DNA from: Chloroflexota bacterium | Lineage (GTDB): Bacteria; Chloroflexota; Limnocylindria; Limnocylindrales; CSP1-4 | NCBI GenBank assembly: GCA_017853275.1 | Contig: JAFMJV010000025.1 | Span: 1-33,910, forward strand | Length of the DNA stretch: 33,910 nucleotides | Reading direction: 5' to 3' | Part shown: piece after piece, positions 23,518-30,660 of the stretch | Layout: every line of letters starts with the position of its first letter | Numbering within the stretch: the stretch's first letter is position 1 | Position numbers and translations under genes: made by a program | Notes under the pieces: model-generated | Seen by the model: only the letters and a program-made list of their open reading frames with translations | What the model was told of the DNA's origin: nothing | The model's database searches: none

Positions 23518-24765
23518 ATGTCCCGTTCCTTCCGACGAGGCGCAACGGCCCTCGTCTCCGCCTCCATCGTCCTCGGTGCGACCGCGATCGCGCCGGCGAT
23601 CCCCGTCCTCGCGCAGGACGACGGCTGCACCGTCGAGGTGTGGGGCGACGAGATCACCCACCTCGCTCTGGGCAAGGCCGCCGAGGCCTACACCGCCGAG
23701 ACCGGGATCGAGGTCGAGCTGATCTCCGTCCCCTTCAGCACGATCAACTCGGACTACGAGACGCAGGTCCCGGCCGGTGGCGGCCCCGACCTGATCATCG
23801 CCCCCGGGCCCTTCGATGCCTGGGTCGCGAGCGGCATCGCCTCGCCGCTCGAGCTGGGTGACGCGCTCGATGCCTTCCAGCCCGCCGCCGCAGCCGCCGC
23901 GCTCGTCGACGGCAAGGCGTACATGGTCCCGCTCTGGACCGAGAACATCGGCCTGATCCGGAACAAGGCCCTCGTCCCCGAGGCGCCGGCCACGATGGAC
24001 GATCTCATCGCTGCCGGGCAGGCGCTCGTCGACGCCGGCACCACGGAGCTCGTCGTCGCGATCCCGATGGATCCGGAGGGCGGCAACGCCTACCTGATGT
24101 ACCCGTTCCAGACCTCCTTCGGCGACCACTGGTTCGCCCGCAACGAGGATGGGAGCTTCGACTACAGCCAGCCGACCCTGGACACCGAGGCCGGCCTCGC
24201 CTTCGCGCGCGCGCTCGGCGAGTGGGGCGCGAGCGGTGCGATCAGCCCGGACGTCGGCTTCGACATCGCGGTCGATCGCTTCATCACGGGCAAGACCCCG
24301 TTCCTCGTGACGGGCCCGTGGGACCTCCCGGCGATCAAGGAGGCGGGGATCGACTACGCGATCGACCTCCTCCCGTCCGCCGGCGGCTCCGTCGCGGCGC
24401 CGTGGCTCGGCGTCTTCGGCCTCGTTCTCAACCCGAAGAGCGACTGTGCCCTTGCGGCGACCGACTTCGCGACCCGGTTCATGGTCACCCCCGAGGCGCA
24501 GGTCACGCTCTTCGAGGTCGGCTCCTACCCGCCGGCGCACAAGGCCGCCTTCGAGCAGGTCGCGTCCGACCCGGACGTGAAGGCCTGGGGCGAGAACGGC
24601 GTCGCGGCGCAGCCGCTCTTCGGGGATCCCGTGGCGAACGGCGCCACGTGGGGCCCGATCGGCAAGACCCAGGTCGCGATCCTGCGCGGCCAGGGTGACC
24701 CGGAGACCCTCTGGAAGGAGATGGCAGCCCAGGTGGCGGCCGGCCTCGAAGAGCCCGCCTCCTAG
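23518..24765 (+). CDS. MalE-type sugar ABC importer solute-binding protein
   Basis: Exported carbohydrate-binding protein of the family 1 (maltose-type) extracellular solute-binding proteins, 415 residues. The signal peptide covers about residues 1-32 (SFRRG, hydrophobic stretch, cleavage after PVLA before QDDG). No lipobox Cys is present; Cys near 37 and the one in NPKSDCALA could form a disulphide. MalE-like blocks are TVEVWGD, GGPDLIIAPGPFDAW, LWTENIGLIRNKALV, GKTPFLVTGPWDLP and ATDFATRFM. ATG 23518 is preceded by AGGAGGAG (23502-23509), better placed than the GTG at 23509 that overlaps this site. Substrate probably a maltodextrin-like or other oligosaccharide. It is bracketed by hairpins at 23479 and 24781, suggesting higher expression than its permeases. 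Confidence 0.9.
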   Translation: MSRSFRRGATALVSASIVLGATAIAPAIPVLAQDDGCTVEVWGDEITHLALGKAAEAYTAETGIEVELISVPFSTINSDYETQVPAGGGPDLIIAPGPFDAWVASGIASPLELGDALDAFQPAAAAAALVDGKAYMVPLWTENIGLIRNKALVPEAPATMDDLIAAGQALVDAGTTELVVAIPMDPEGGNAYLMYPFQTSFGDHWFARNEDGSFDYSQPTLDTEAGLAFARALGEWGASGAISPDVGFDIAVDRFITGKTPFLVTGPWDLPAIKEAGIDYAIDLLPSAGGSVAAPWLGVFGLVLNPKSDCALAATDFATRFMVTPEAQVTLFEVGSYPPAHKAAFEQVASDPDVKAWGENGVAAQPLFGDPVANGATWGPIGKTQVAILRGQGDPETLWKEMAAQVAAGLEEPAS

Positions 24766-24780
24766 TCCAGCCCATGACCC

Positions 24781-24812
24781 GGAGGGGTGCGGCCGACCGG
24801 CCGCACCCCTCC
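24781..24812 (+). promoter_or_regulatory. Perfect 14-bp hairpin between binding-protein and permease genes
   Basis: GGAGGGGTGCGGCC and its exact reverse complement pair around the loop GACC. The hairpin lies 15 bases after the binding-protein stop and 25 bases before the permease start. No T-run follows. In maltose operons a stem-loop at the same place protects the malE message and lowers expression of the permeases, and the same role is likely here. Confidence 0.7.
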
Positions 24813-24837
24813 GGCATCCTCTTCCCCGAGGGCCCCC

Positions 24838-26361
24838 GTGCTGCAGCTCCTGCTGAAGCTCCTCGGCTTCGCCGTCCTCAACGCGATCAGCGTGCTGCTC
24901 GTGATGGGGTTCTACGGCGCGGGCGTGTGGCCGGTCGCGCTCCTCGTCGTCATCGTCACGCTCGGGCTCGATCTCCTCTACCTCGGGCCATGGGCGGTCC
25001 CCCTGAAGTACCTGGCCCCGGGGATCCTCCTGCTCCTCACGTTCCAGGTCTTCGTCATCCTCTACTCCGGGTTCACGGCCTTCACGAACGCCGGCCAGGG
25101 CCACCTGGGGACGAAGCAGGACGCGATCGCGGCGATCGCCCTCTCCGGCCGCGAGCGCGTCCCGGATTCGCCGAAGTACCTCCTCGCGATCCTCGAGGGC
25201 CCCACGGGCCTCTCCTTCCTCGTGACCGACCCGGATGGCGCGGCGCTCGTGGGCGACCCCGCGACCCCGCTCGCACCGGCGCCGGACGCCGAGCGGAACG
25301 ATGCGGGCAAGGCGGTCGGGCTCCCCGGGGCCGAGGCCCTCACCTTCCAGCAGATCCTCGGCCGCCAGGACGAGATCCTCGGCATGGAGGTCCCGATCGC
25401 CGCGGACCCCGCCGACGGCGTCCTCCGCACGCAGGACGGTCAGACCGCCTTCGTCTTCCGCTCCGTCCGCGCCTACGATCCTGCCCTCGATGCGGTCGTC
25501 GATTCCTCGACCGGCGTCGTCTACCGGGACAACGGCCGCGGGAACTTCGCGGCACCGGACGGGACGCAGATCGATCCCGGGTGGCGCGCGGTCGTGGGCC
25601 TGGACAACTTCGCCCGGATGGTGCGCGAGGTCCGGGAGAGCGAGCAGTTCCTCGGAGTCTTCCTGTGGACCTTCGTCTTCGCGATCCTCTCCGTGGCGAT
25701 GGGCTTCGGCTTCGGGACCTTCCTGGCGCTCGTCTTCAACGACCCGCGGATCCGTGGCCGGCGGATCTACCGGATGATCCTGATCCTCCCGTACGCCTTC
25801 CCCGTCTTCCTCTCCGTCCTCATCTGGGGCGGCCTCCTCAACCCCGAGTTCGGGTTCATCAACGAGGTCCTCCTGGGCGGGGCGAAGATCCCGTGGCTCC
25901 AGGACCCCTGGCTCGCCCGCTTCAGCGTCCTCATGGTGAGCCTGTGGCTCGAGTTCCCCTACTGGTTCCTCATCGCCACGGGAGCGCTCCAGTCGATCCC
26001 CCGCGATCTCGAGGAGGCGGCGACGATCGATGGCGCCGGCCGCCGCCGGCTCTTCCGCCATGTCCGCCTGCCGCTCCTGCTCGTGACGGTCGCGCCCCTC
26101 CTCGTCTCCGCCTTCGCGTTCGCCTTCAACAACTTCAACCTCGTCTGGCTCCTCACCCGGGGCGGGCCGATCGCCCTCGATTCGGAGATCGACGCGGGCG
26201 CCACCGACCTCCTCATCACGCTCACCTACAAGCTCGCCTTCGACAACAGCGTCCAGGACTACGGTCTGGCGAGCGCGATCTCGGCCACGATCTTCATGAT
26301 CGTCGCGGCGATCTCGATCCTCAGCTTCCGGCGCACGCGTCGTTACGAGGAGGTCTTCTAG
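24838..26361 (+). CDS. malF: MalF-type ABC sugar permease with P2 domain
   Basis: Inner-membrane permease, 507 residues. Three hydrophobic segments lie in the first 80 residues. A large extracytoplasmic loop of about 180 residues follows (roughly 85-265), the P2 domain seen in MalF; it ends with the typical GNFAAPDGTQIDPGWRAVVG. Transmembrane helices continue to the end, with the EAA loop DLEEAATIDGAGRRRLF. I place the start at GTG 24838 because the longer frame from 24787 would begin inside the hairpin at 24781-24812; GAGGGC lies just upstream. One base separates it from the next gene. It should pair with the MalG-type permease to pass a disaccharide or oligosaccharide. Confidence 0.91.
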   Translation: MLQLLLKLLGFAVLNAISVLLVMGFYGAGVWPVALLVVIVTLGLDLLYLGPWAVPLKYLAPGILLLLTFQVFVILYSGFTAFTNAGQGHLGTKQDAIAAIALSGRERVPDSPKYLLAILEGPTGLSFLVTDPDGAALVGDPATPLAPAPDAERNDAGKAVGLPGAEALTFQQILGRQDEILGMEVPIAADPADGVLRTQDGQTAFVFRSVRAYDPALDAVVDSSTGVVYRDNGRGNFAAPDGTQIDPGWRAVVGLDNFARMVREVRESEQFLGVFLWTFVFAILSVAMGFGFGTFLALVFNDPRIRGRRIYRMILILPYAFPVFLSVLIWGGLLNPEFGFINEVLLGGAKIPWLQDPWLARFSVLMVSLWLEFPYWFLIATGALQSIPRDLEEAATIDGAGRRRLFRHVRLPLLLVTVAPLLVSAFAFAFNNFNLVWLLTRGGPIALDSEIDAGATDLLITLTYKLAFDNSVQDYGLASAISATIFMIVAAISILSFRRTRRYEEVF

Positions 26362-26362
26362 C

Positions 26363-27214
26363 GTGCGCTGGTTCCTGCAGACCGGATGGCGCCACCTCAT
26401 CGCGTGGGTGATGATCGTGGTCGTCCTTCTTCCGATCGCCTGGATCCTCTCCGCCTCGCTCAGCGCGAACGGGACCCTCACCGGATCGAACGAGCTCTTC
26501 CGCTCGATCAGCCTCGAGAACTACGCGGACCTCTTCGCGGGGGAGCGCATCCCCTTCCTCCGCTGGATGGGGAACACGCTCCTCGTCTCGGGGGTGAGCA
26601 CGATCGGGACCGTCGCGGTGAGCTGCCTCGCGGCCTACGCCTTCGCCCGCTTCCGCTTCCGTGGCCGGCGCGAGGGCCTCGCCGCCATCCTCCTCATCCA
26701 GCTCTTCCCGGCCGTCCTCGGGCTCGTCGCGCTCTTCCTCCTCCTGGACTGGATCGGGGATATCTTCCCGGCCATCGGACTCGACACGCACGCCGGCCTC
26801 ATCCTCGTCTACCTCGGAGGCTCCCTCGGCGTCATGACCTGGCTGATCACCGGCAACTTCAACGCGATCCCCCGCGAGCTGGACGAGGCGGCCCGGATCG
26901 ACGGTGCCGGCCACTTCCGGATCTTCATCTCGGTCATCCTCCCGCTCGCGGCGCCGATGATCATCGTGGTCGCCGTCCTCACCTTCATGCTCTCCGTCGG
27001 CGAGTACGCGATCGGATCGGTCGTCCTCAACGACCGCGACATGCTCACCGCTGCGGTCGGGCTGACCGATGTCGCCACGGGGACCGACGGGCGGAACACG
27101 AACTGGGGGCTCTTCGCGGCCGGCGCCTGCATCCTCGCGACCCCTGTCCTCGTCGTCTTCTTCGCCGCCCAGCGCTGGATCGTGGGCGGGCTCACCTCCG
27201 GGAGCGTCAAGTGA
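26363..27214 (+). CDS. malG: MalG-type ABC sugar permease
   Basis: Second membrane subunit of the sugar importer, 283 residues, about six helices. The EAA loop reads ELDEAARIDGAGHFRIF, and the C-terminus QRWIVGGLTSGSVK is the classic MalG ending (Q+-+-GL--GAVKG). GTG 26363 follows the MalF-type stop by one base, and its TGA overlaps the next GTG. No ATPase gene accompanies this binding-protein/permease set, so a shared ATPase is needed. Confidence 0.94.
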   Translation: MRWFLQTGWRHLIAWVMIVVVLLPIAWILSASLSANGTLTGSNELFRSISLENYADLFAGERIPFLRWMGNTLLVSGVSTIGTVAVSCLAAYAFARFRFRGRREGLAAILLIQLFPAVLGLVALFLLLDWIGDIFPAIGLDTHAGLILVYLGGSLGVMTWLITGNFNAIPRELDEAARIDGAGHFRIFISVILPLAAPMIIVVAVLTFMLSVGEYAIGSVVLNDRDMLTAAVGLTDVATGTDGRNTNWGLFAAGACILATPVLVVFFAAQRWIVGGLTSGSVK

Positions 27215-28515
27215 CCCGCATCCCCGGGGCGACCTCGGACCTCGAGCCTCTCCGGCTTCTCCTCATCGGCGCCGGGCAGCGCGGCCGCGAGGTCTACGGG
27301 GCCGAGGTGCTCGCCATGCCGCACCGGGCACGCTTCGTGGCGGTCGCCGACCCCGATCCGGCTGCCCGGACGCGCTTCGCGACCGAGCACGGTCTCCCAC
27401 CGGAGTCCTGCTTCGCCGACTGGCAGGCGGCGCTCGGGGCCGTCGGCCATGACGCGGTGGTCATCGCCACACCCGACCGCTTCCACGTCGAGCAGGCGCT
27501 CGCCGTCATCGCCTCGGGCCGGCCGCTCCTGCTGGAGAAGCCGGTCGCGGTCACGGCGGAGGGCCTGCGCGCGCTCCGTGAGGCGGTGGAGCGGCACGGC
27601 ACGAGCGTCTCGGTCGCGCACCCCCTTCGGTCGATGGACTTCTTCGTCCGCATCGAGGCGATCGTCCACTCGGGCGAGATCGGCCAGCTCGTGGCCGTCG
27701 ACCACCAGGAGGATGTGGGCTACTGGCACTTCGCCCACAGCTACGTGCGCGGCAGCTGGCGTCGTGCGGACCTGGCGAGCCCGCTCATCCTGGCCAAGGC
27801 CTGCCACGACCTCGACCTCATCACCCACCTTGTCGGATCGCGGGCGACGAGCGTGGCGTCGTTCGGCGACCGCCGCCACTTCCACTCCGGCGGTGCACCG
27901 TCCGGGGCACCTGCGCGATGCACCGACGGGTGCCCGGCGGCCGCGGCGTGTCCCTTCCACGCCCCGACCTTCTACGGCGGGCTCCAGCCCGGGGTGGAGT
28001 GGCCCGCATCCGTGGTCTCCCCATCCACCGATCCCGCCGCGCTCGAGAACGCGCTCCGGACCGGACCGTACGGCCGCTGCGTCTACCACTGTGACAACGA
28101 CGTCCCGGACCACCAGGCCACGATCGTCCGCTTCGCGAACGGTGCCGTGGCCACGTTGACGGTCACGGCCTTCGCGGCCGAGAACACGCGGATCATCACG
28201 GTGCGCGGCACGCGCGGCGAGATCCGGGGGCACCTGGCATCGGGGCGGCTGGAGATCCTCGGCTTCCCCCCCGAGGGCTTCCGGTCCGAGGCCCGGCGGG
28301 TCATCCAGGTCGAGGCGGAGGCGGGTCACGACGCGGGTGACCGGATCATGGTGGAGGGCTTCGTGGAGCATGCCCTCGCGGTCCGCGCCGGGACGGCGAC
28401 GCCCGGAATGGACTTCCCCGAGGTCTTCCACGGGCATGCGATCGCGTTCGCCGCCGAGGAGGCGCGGCTCCGGGGGTCCGTGGTGAGCGTGGGCGTGGAT
28501 GGGCCATCCGCATGA
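27211..28515 (+). CDS. Gfo/Idh/MocA oxidoreductase with five-Cys insert
   Basis: NAD(P)-dependent sugar-type dehydrogenase, 434 residues, cytoplasmic. The Rossmann motif is LLLIGAGQRG near 17-25 and the EKP motif at 109-111. After the HDLDLITHLVG active-site helix comes an insert with Cys237, Cys241, Cys247 (RCTDGCPAAAACPF) and a second block GPYGRCVYHCDNDVPDHQ with Cys290 and Cys294. This pattern marks a recognisable subgroup of the family; the Cys could bind a metal, though this is not shown. GTG 27211 overlaps the MalG-type stop by 4 bases, so it is coupled to the importer and probably acts on the imported sugar or its first product. The frame is open further upstream, but that part is a shadow of the permease gene. 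Confidence 0.9.
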   Translation: MTRIPGATSDLEPLRLLLIGAGQRGREVYGAEVLAMPHRARFVAVADPDPAARTRFATEHGLPPESCFADWQAALGAVGHDAVVIATPDRFHVEQALAVIASGRPLLLEKPVAVTAEGLRALREAVERHGTSVSVAHPLRSMDFFVRIEAIVHSGEIGQLVAVDHQEDVGYWHFAHSYVRGSWRRADLASPLILAKACHDLDLITHLVGSRATSVASFGDRRHFHSGGAPSGAPARCTDGCPAAAACPFHAPTFYGGLQPGVEWPASVVSPSTDPAALENALRTGPYGRCVYHCDNDVPDHQATIVRFANGAVATLTVTAFAAENTRIITVRGTRGEIRGHLASGRLEILGFPPEGFRSEARRVIQVEAEAGHDAGDRIMVEGFVEHALAVRAGTATPGMDFPEVFHGHAIAFAAEEARLRGSVVSVGVDGPSA

Positions 28516-28546
28516 CACCCTCGTCGGCGGAGCCCGGAGGCGGAGG

Positions 28547-29719
28547 ATGACGGACGACGTGCGCATCGCGATCATCGGGCTGGGCAGCATGGGGTCTGCG
28601 CACGCACGCGCCTTCCAGGAGGGCCGGATCCCCGGTGCCCGGCTGGCGGCCGTCTGCGATGCGGACCCGGCCCGCTCCGCCGCGTTCCCCGGCATCCCCG
28701 CCTTCACCGACCACCGGGACCTGGTCGCGGCGCGCGCGGCGGACGCGGTGGTCATCGCCACGCCCCACCCGTTCCATGCGCAGATCGGCGTGGACACGCT
28801 GGACGGCGGCATCCACACCCTCGTGGAGAAGCCCCTCGCGGTCCATGTCGCGGACGCGCGCCGGCTCGTGGAAGCCCACGAGCGCCGCCCCGACCTGGCG
28901 TTCGCCCTGATGGTCAACCAGCGGACCGACCCCCGCTATCGCACCCTGAAGCGGCTCCTCGCCGATGGCGAGCTCGGACCGGTCCACCGGATCTCGTGGA
29001 CGATCACGGACTGGTTCCGCACGGATGCCTACTACCGGTCCGGCGGCTGGCGGGCGACCTGGGCGGGCGAGGGGGGCGGCGTCCTCGTCAACCAGTGCCC
29101 CCACCAGCTCGATCTCTGGTGCTGGCTCTTCGGCCGCCCGGACCGGGTCCGTGCGCACTGCGCGCTCGGACGCTGGCACGATATCGAGGTGGAGGACGCC
29201 TGCACCGCCTTCCTCGAGCAGCCCGGCGGCGCAACCGGTGTCTTCATCACGACGACCGGCGAGGCGCCGGGGACGAACCGCCTCGAGGTCGCCACGGACC
29301 GGGGACGGGTCGTGGTGGACGACGACGGCATCGTCTGGCACCGGACGGAGCGCGGGGTGATCGAGACCCTGCGTAAGGCGCCCGGTCCCTTCGATGCCCC
29401 GGCCGTCGAAGAGGTCCGCATCCCCGTCCAGGGCTGGGGCGGCCAGCACGAGGAGATCCTCGCGAACTTCGTGGCCGCCATCCGGCGCGGGGAGCCGCTC
29501 ATCGGACCGGGCGAGGACGGCCTCGCCGCGGTCGAGATGGGGAACGCGATGCTCCTCTCCTCGCTCTGGGACCGGACGCTCTCGCTTCCCCTGGACCCAG
29601 GCCCCGTGGAGGCTGCCTACGCGGAGCTGGCCCGGACGAGCCGGCCCCGCAGCGCGGCGGCCGCGGGCGGCGTGATCGACCTGCGGGGATCCTTCGGGAC
29701 CCGCCGAACGGAGGCATGA
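28547..29719 (+). CDS. Gfo/Idh/MocA-family oxidoreductase
   Basis: Third oxidoreductase of this family in the window, 390 residues. Rossmann motif IAIIGLGSMGSAHA at 8-20, EKP at 94-96 (TLVEKPLAV), and the catalytic-region block VNQCPHQLDLWCWLFG. Unlike the other two it lacks the Cys insert. ATG 28547 is preceded by GGAGG at 28536-28540, the best ribosome binding site; 31 bases separate it from the previous gene. The stop overlaps the following ATG. Members oxidise sugars, inositols or glycosides, or isomerise by transient oxidation; the partner TIM-barrel protein downstream is a frequent companion of such enzymes in sugar and inositol catabolism. Confidence 0.91.
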   Translation: MTDDVRIAIIGLGSMGSAHARAFQEGRIPGARLAAVCDADPARSAAFPGIPAFTDHRDLVAARAADAVVIATPHPFHAQIGVDTLDGGIHTLVEKPLAVHVADARRLVEAHERRPDLAFALMVNQRTDPRYRTLKRLLADGELGPVHRISWTITDWFRTDAYYRSGGWRATWAGEGGGVLVNQCPHQLDLWCWLFGRPDRVRAHCALGRWHDIEVEDACTAFLEQPGGATGVFITTTGEAPGTNRLEVATDRGRVVVDDDGIVWHRTERGVIETLRKAPGPFDAPAVEEVRIPVQGWGGQHEEILANFVAAIRRGEPLIGPGEDGLAAVEMGNAMLLSSLWDRTLSLPLDPGPVEAAYAELARTSRPRSAAAAGGVIDLRGSFGTRRTEA

Positions 29720-30660
29720 GGATGTACTTCACGGGGCTCGCGGACGAGGCCGCGCGGGACCTCCCGACCCAGATCGCGATCACGAGGGAGCTCGGCTGGG
29801 ATGCGATCGAGTGCCGCCAGATCGACGGAACCCTGATCCATGAGCTCCCGGACGACGCCTTCGAGCGGGTCTGCGAACAGCTCGCCGGGTCGGGCGTCCG
29901 GATCAACTGCTTCGCGTCCGGGATCGCGAACTGGGGGACCTCGATCGACGAGCCGTTCGACCGGACGCTCGGGGAGGCGCGGCGCTCGATCGTGCGGATG
30001 CAGCGGCTCGGGACGCCGCTGGTCCGCATCATGTCCTTCGCGGTCCGCGAGGACGCGAACGGCCGCCCGCTCCCCGATCAGCGCGAGGAGGAGCGCTTCC
30101 GGCGGCTCCGGGAGCTCCACGCGATGTTCACCGACGCCGGCCTGACCCCGGTCCACGAGAACTGCATGAACTACGGCGGGATGGGCTGGACCTACACCCA
30201 GCGGCTCCTGGACGCGGTCCCCGGCCTGAAGCTCGTCTTCGATACCGGGAACCCGGTCCATAGCGATGACCACAGCGCGAGACCCGGTCCGGACGGCCGC
30301 CTGCCCAAGCAGTCCGCCTGGGAGTTCTACCGTCACGTCCGGGACCACGTGGCCTACATCCAGGTGAAGGACGGGCGGATGATCTCCGCGGACGAGGATG
30401 TCCACACCTGGCCGGGTGAGGGGGACGGGGACGTGCGCCGGATCCTCGCGGACATGATCGCCCGCGGCTATGATGGCGGAATCTCCATCGAGCCCCACCT
30501 CGCCGCGGTCTTCCACGACCCGTCGAAGGGGACGACCCAGGCAGAGGCGATGCGGGAGAGCTACCTGGAGTACGGCCGGCGCGTCATGGCGATGGTCGAG
30601 GGGATCCGGGCGGAGCTCGGCGGGGTGGACGGCTCCTCGCCGGCGGCCCCCGGTGCCTGA
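29716..30660 (+). CDS. Sugar-phosphate isomerase/epimerase-like TIM-barrel protein
   Basis: Xylose-isomerase-like (AP endonuclease 2 fold) protein, 314 residues. Probable metal ligands are Glu in PVHENCMNYGG, Asp in LVFDTGNPVHSDDH with a following His, and Glu in ISIEPHL. YIQVKDG is the usual strand-7 block. These sites suggest an active metal-dependent isomerase, epimerase or 3-dehydratase. ATG overlaps the upstream dehydrogenase stop by 4 bases, and its stop lies inside the next gene by 8 bases. The pair of a Gfo/Idh/MocA enzyme with such a barrel is common in catabolism of inositols and 3-keto-glycosides, which is a reasonable but unproven role. Confidence 0.9.
   Translation: MRMYFTGLADEAARDLPTQIAITRELGWDAIECRQIDGTLIHELPDDAFERVCEQLAGSGVRINCFASGIANWGTSIDEPFDRTLGEARRSIVRMQRLGTPLVRIMSFAVREDANGRPLPDQREEERFRRLRELHAMFTDAGLTPVHENCMNYGGMGWTYTQRLLDAVPGLKLVFDTGNPVHSDDHSARPGPDGRLPKQSAWEFYRHVRDHVAYIQVKDGRMISADEDVHTWPGEGDGDVRRILADMIARGYDGGISIEPHLAAVFHDPSKGTTQAEAMRESYLEYGRRVMAMVEGIRAELGGVDGSSPAAPGA

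Noticed and set aside
24787..24837. GTG at 24787 as start of the MalF-type permease
   Set aside because: It lies inside the 14-bp hairpin and adds a Pro/Ser-rich stretch not expected before the first helix.
23470..26481. Minus-strand open frame of about 1003 codons opposite the Mal-type genes
   Set aside because: No recognisable motif, highly charged composition, and full overlap with clear binding-protein and permease genes.
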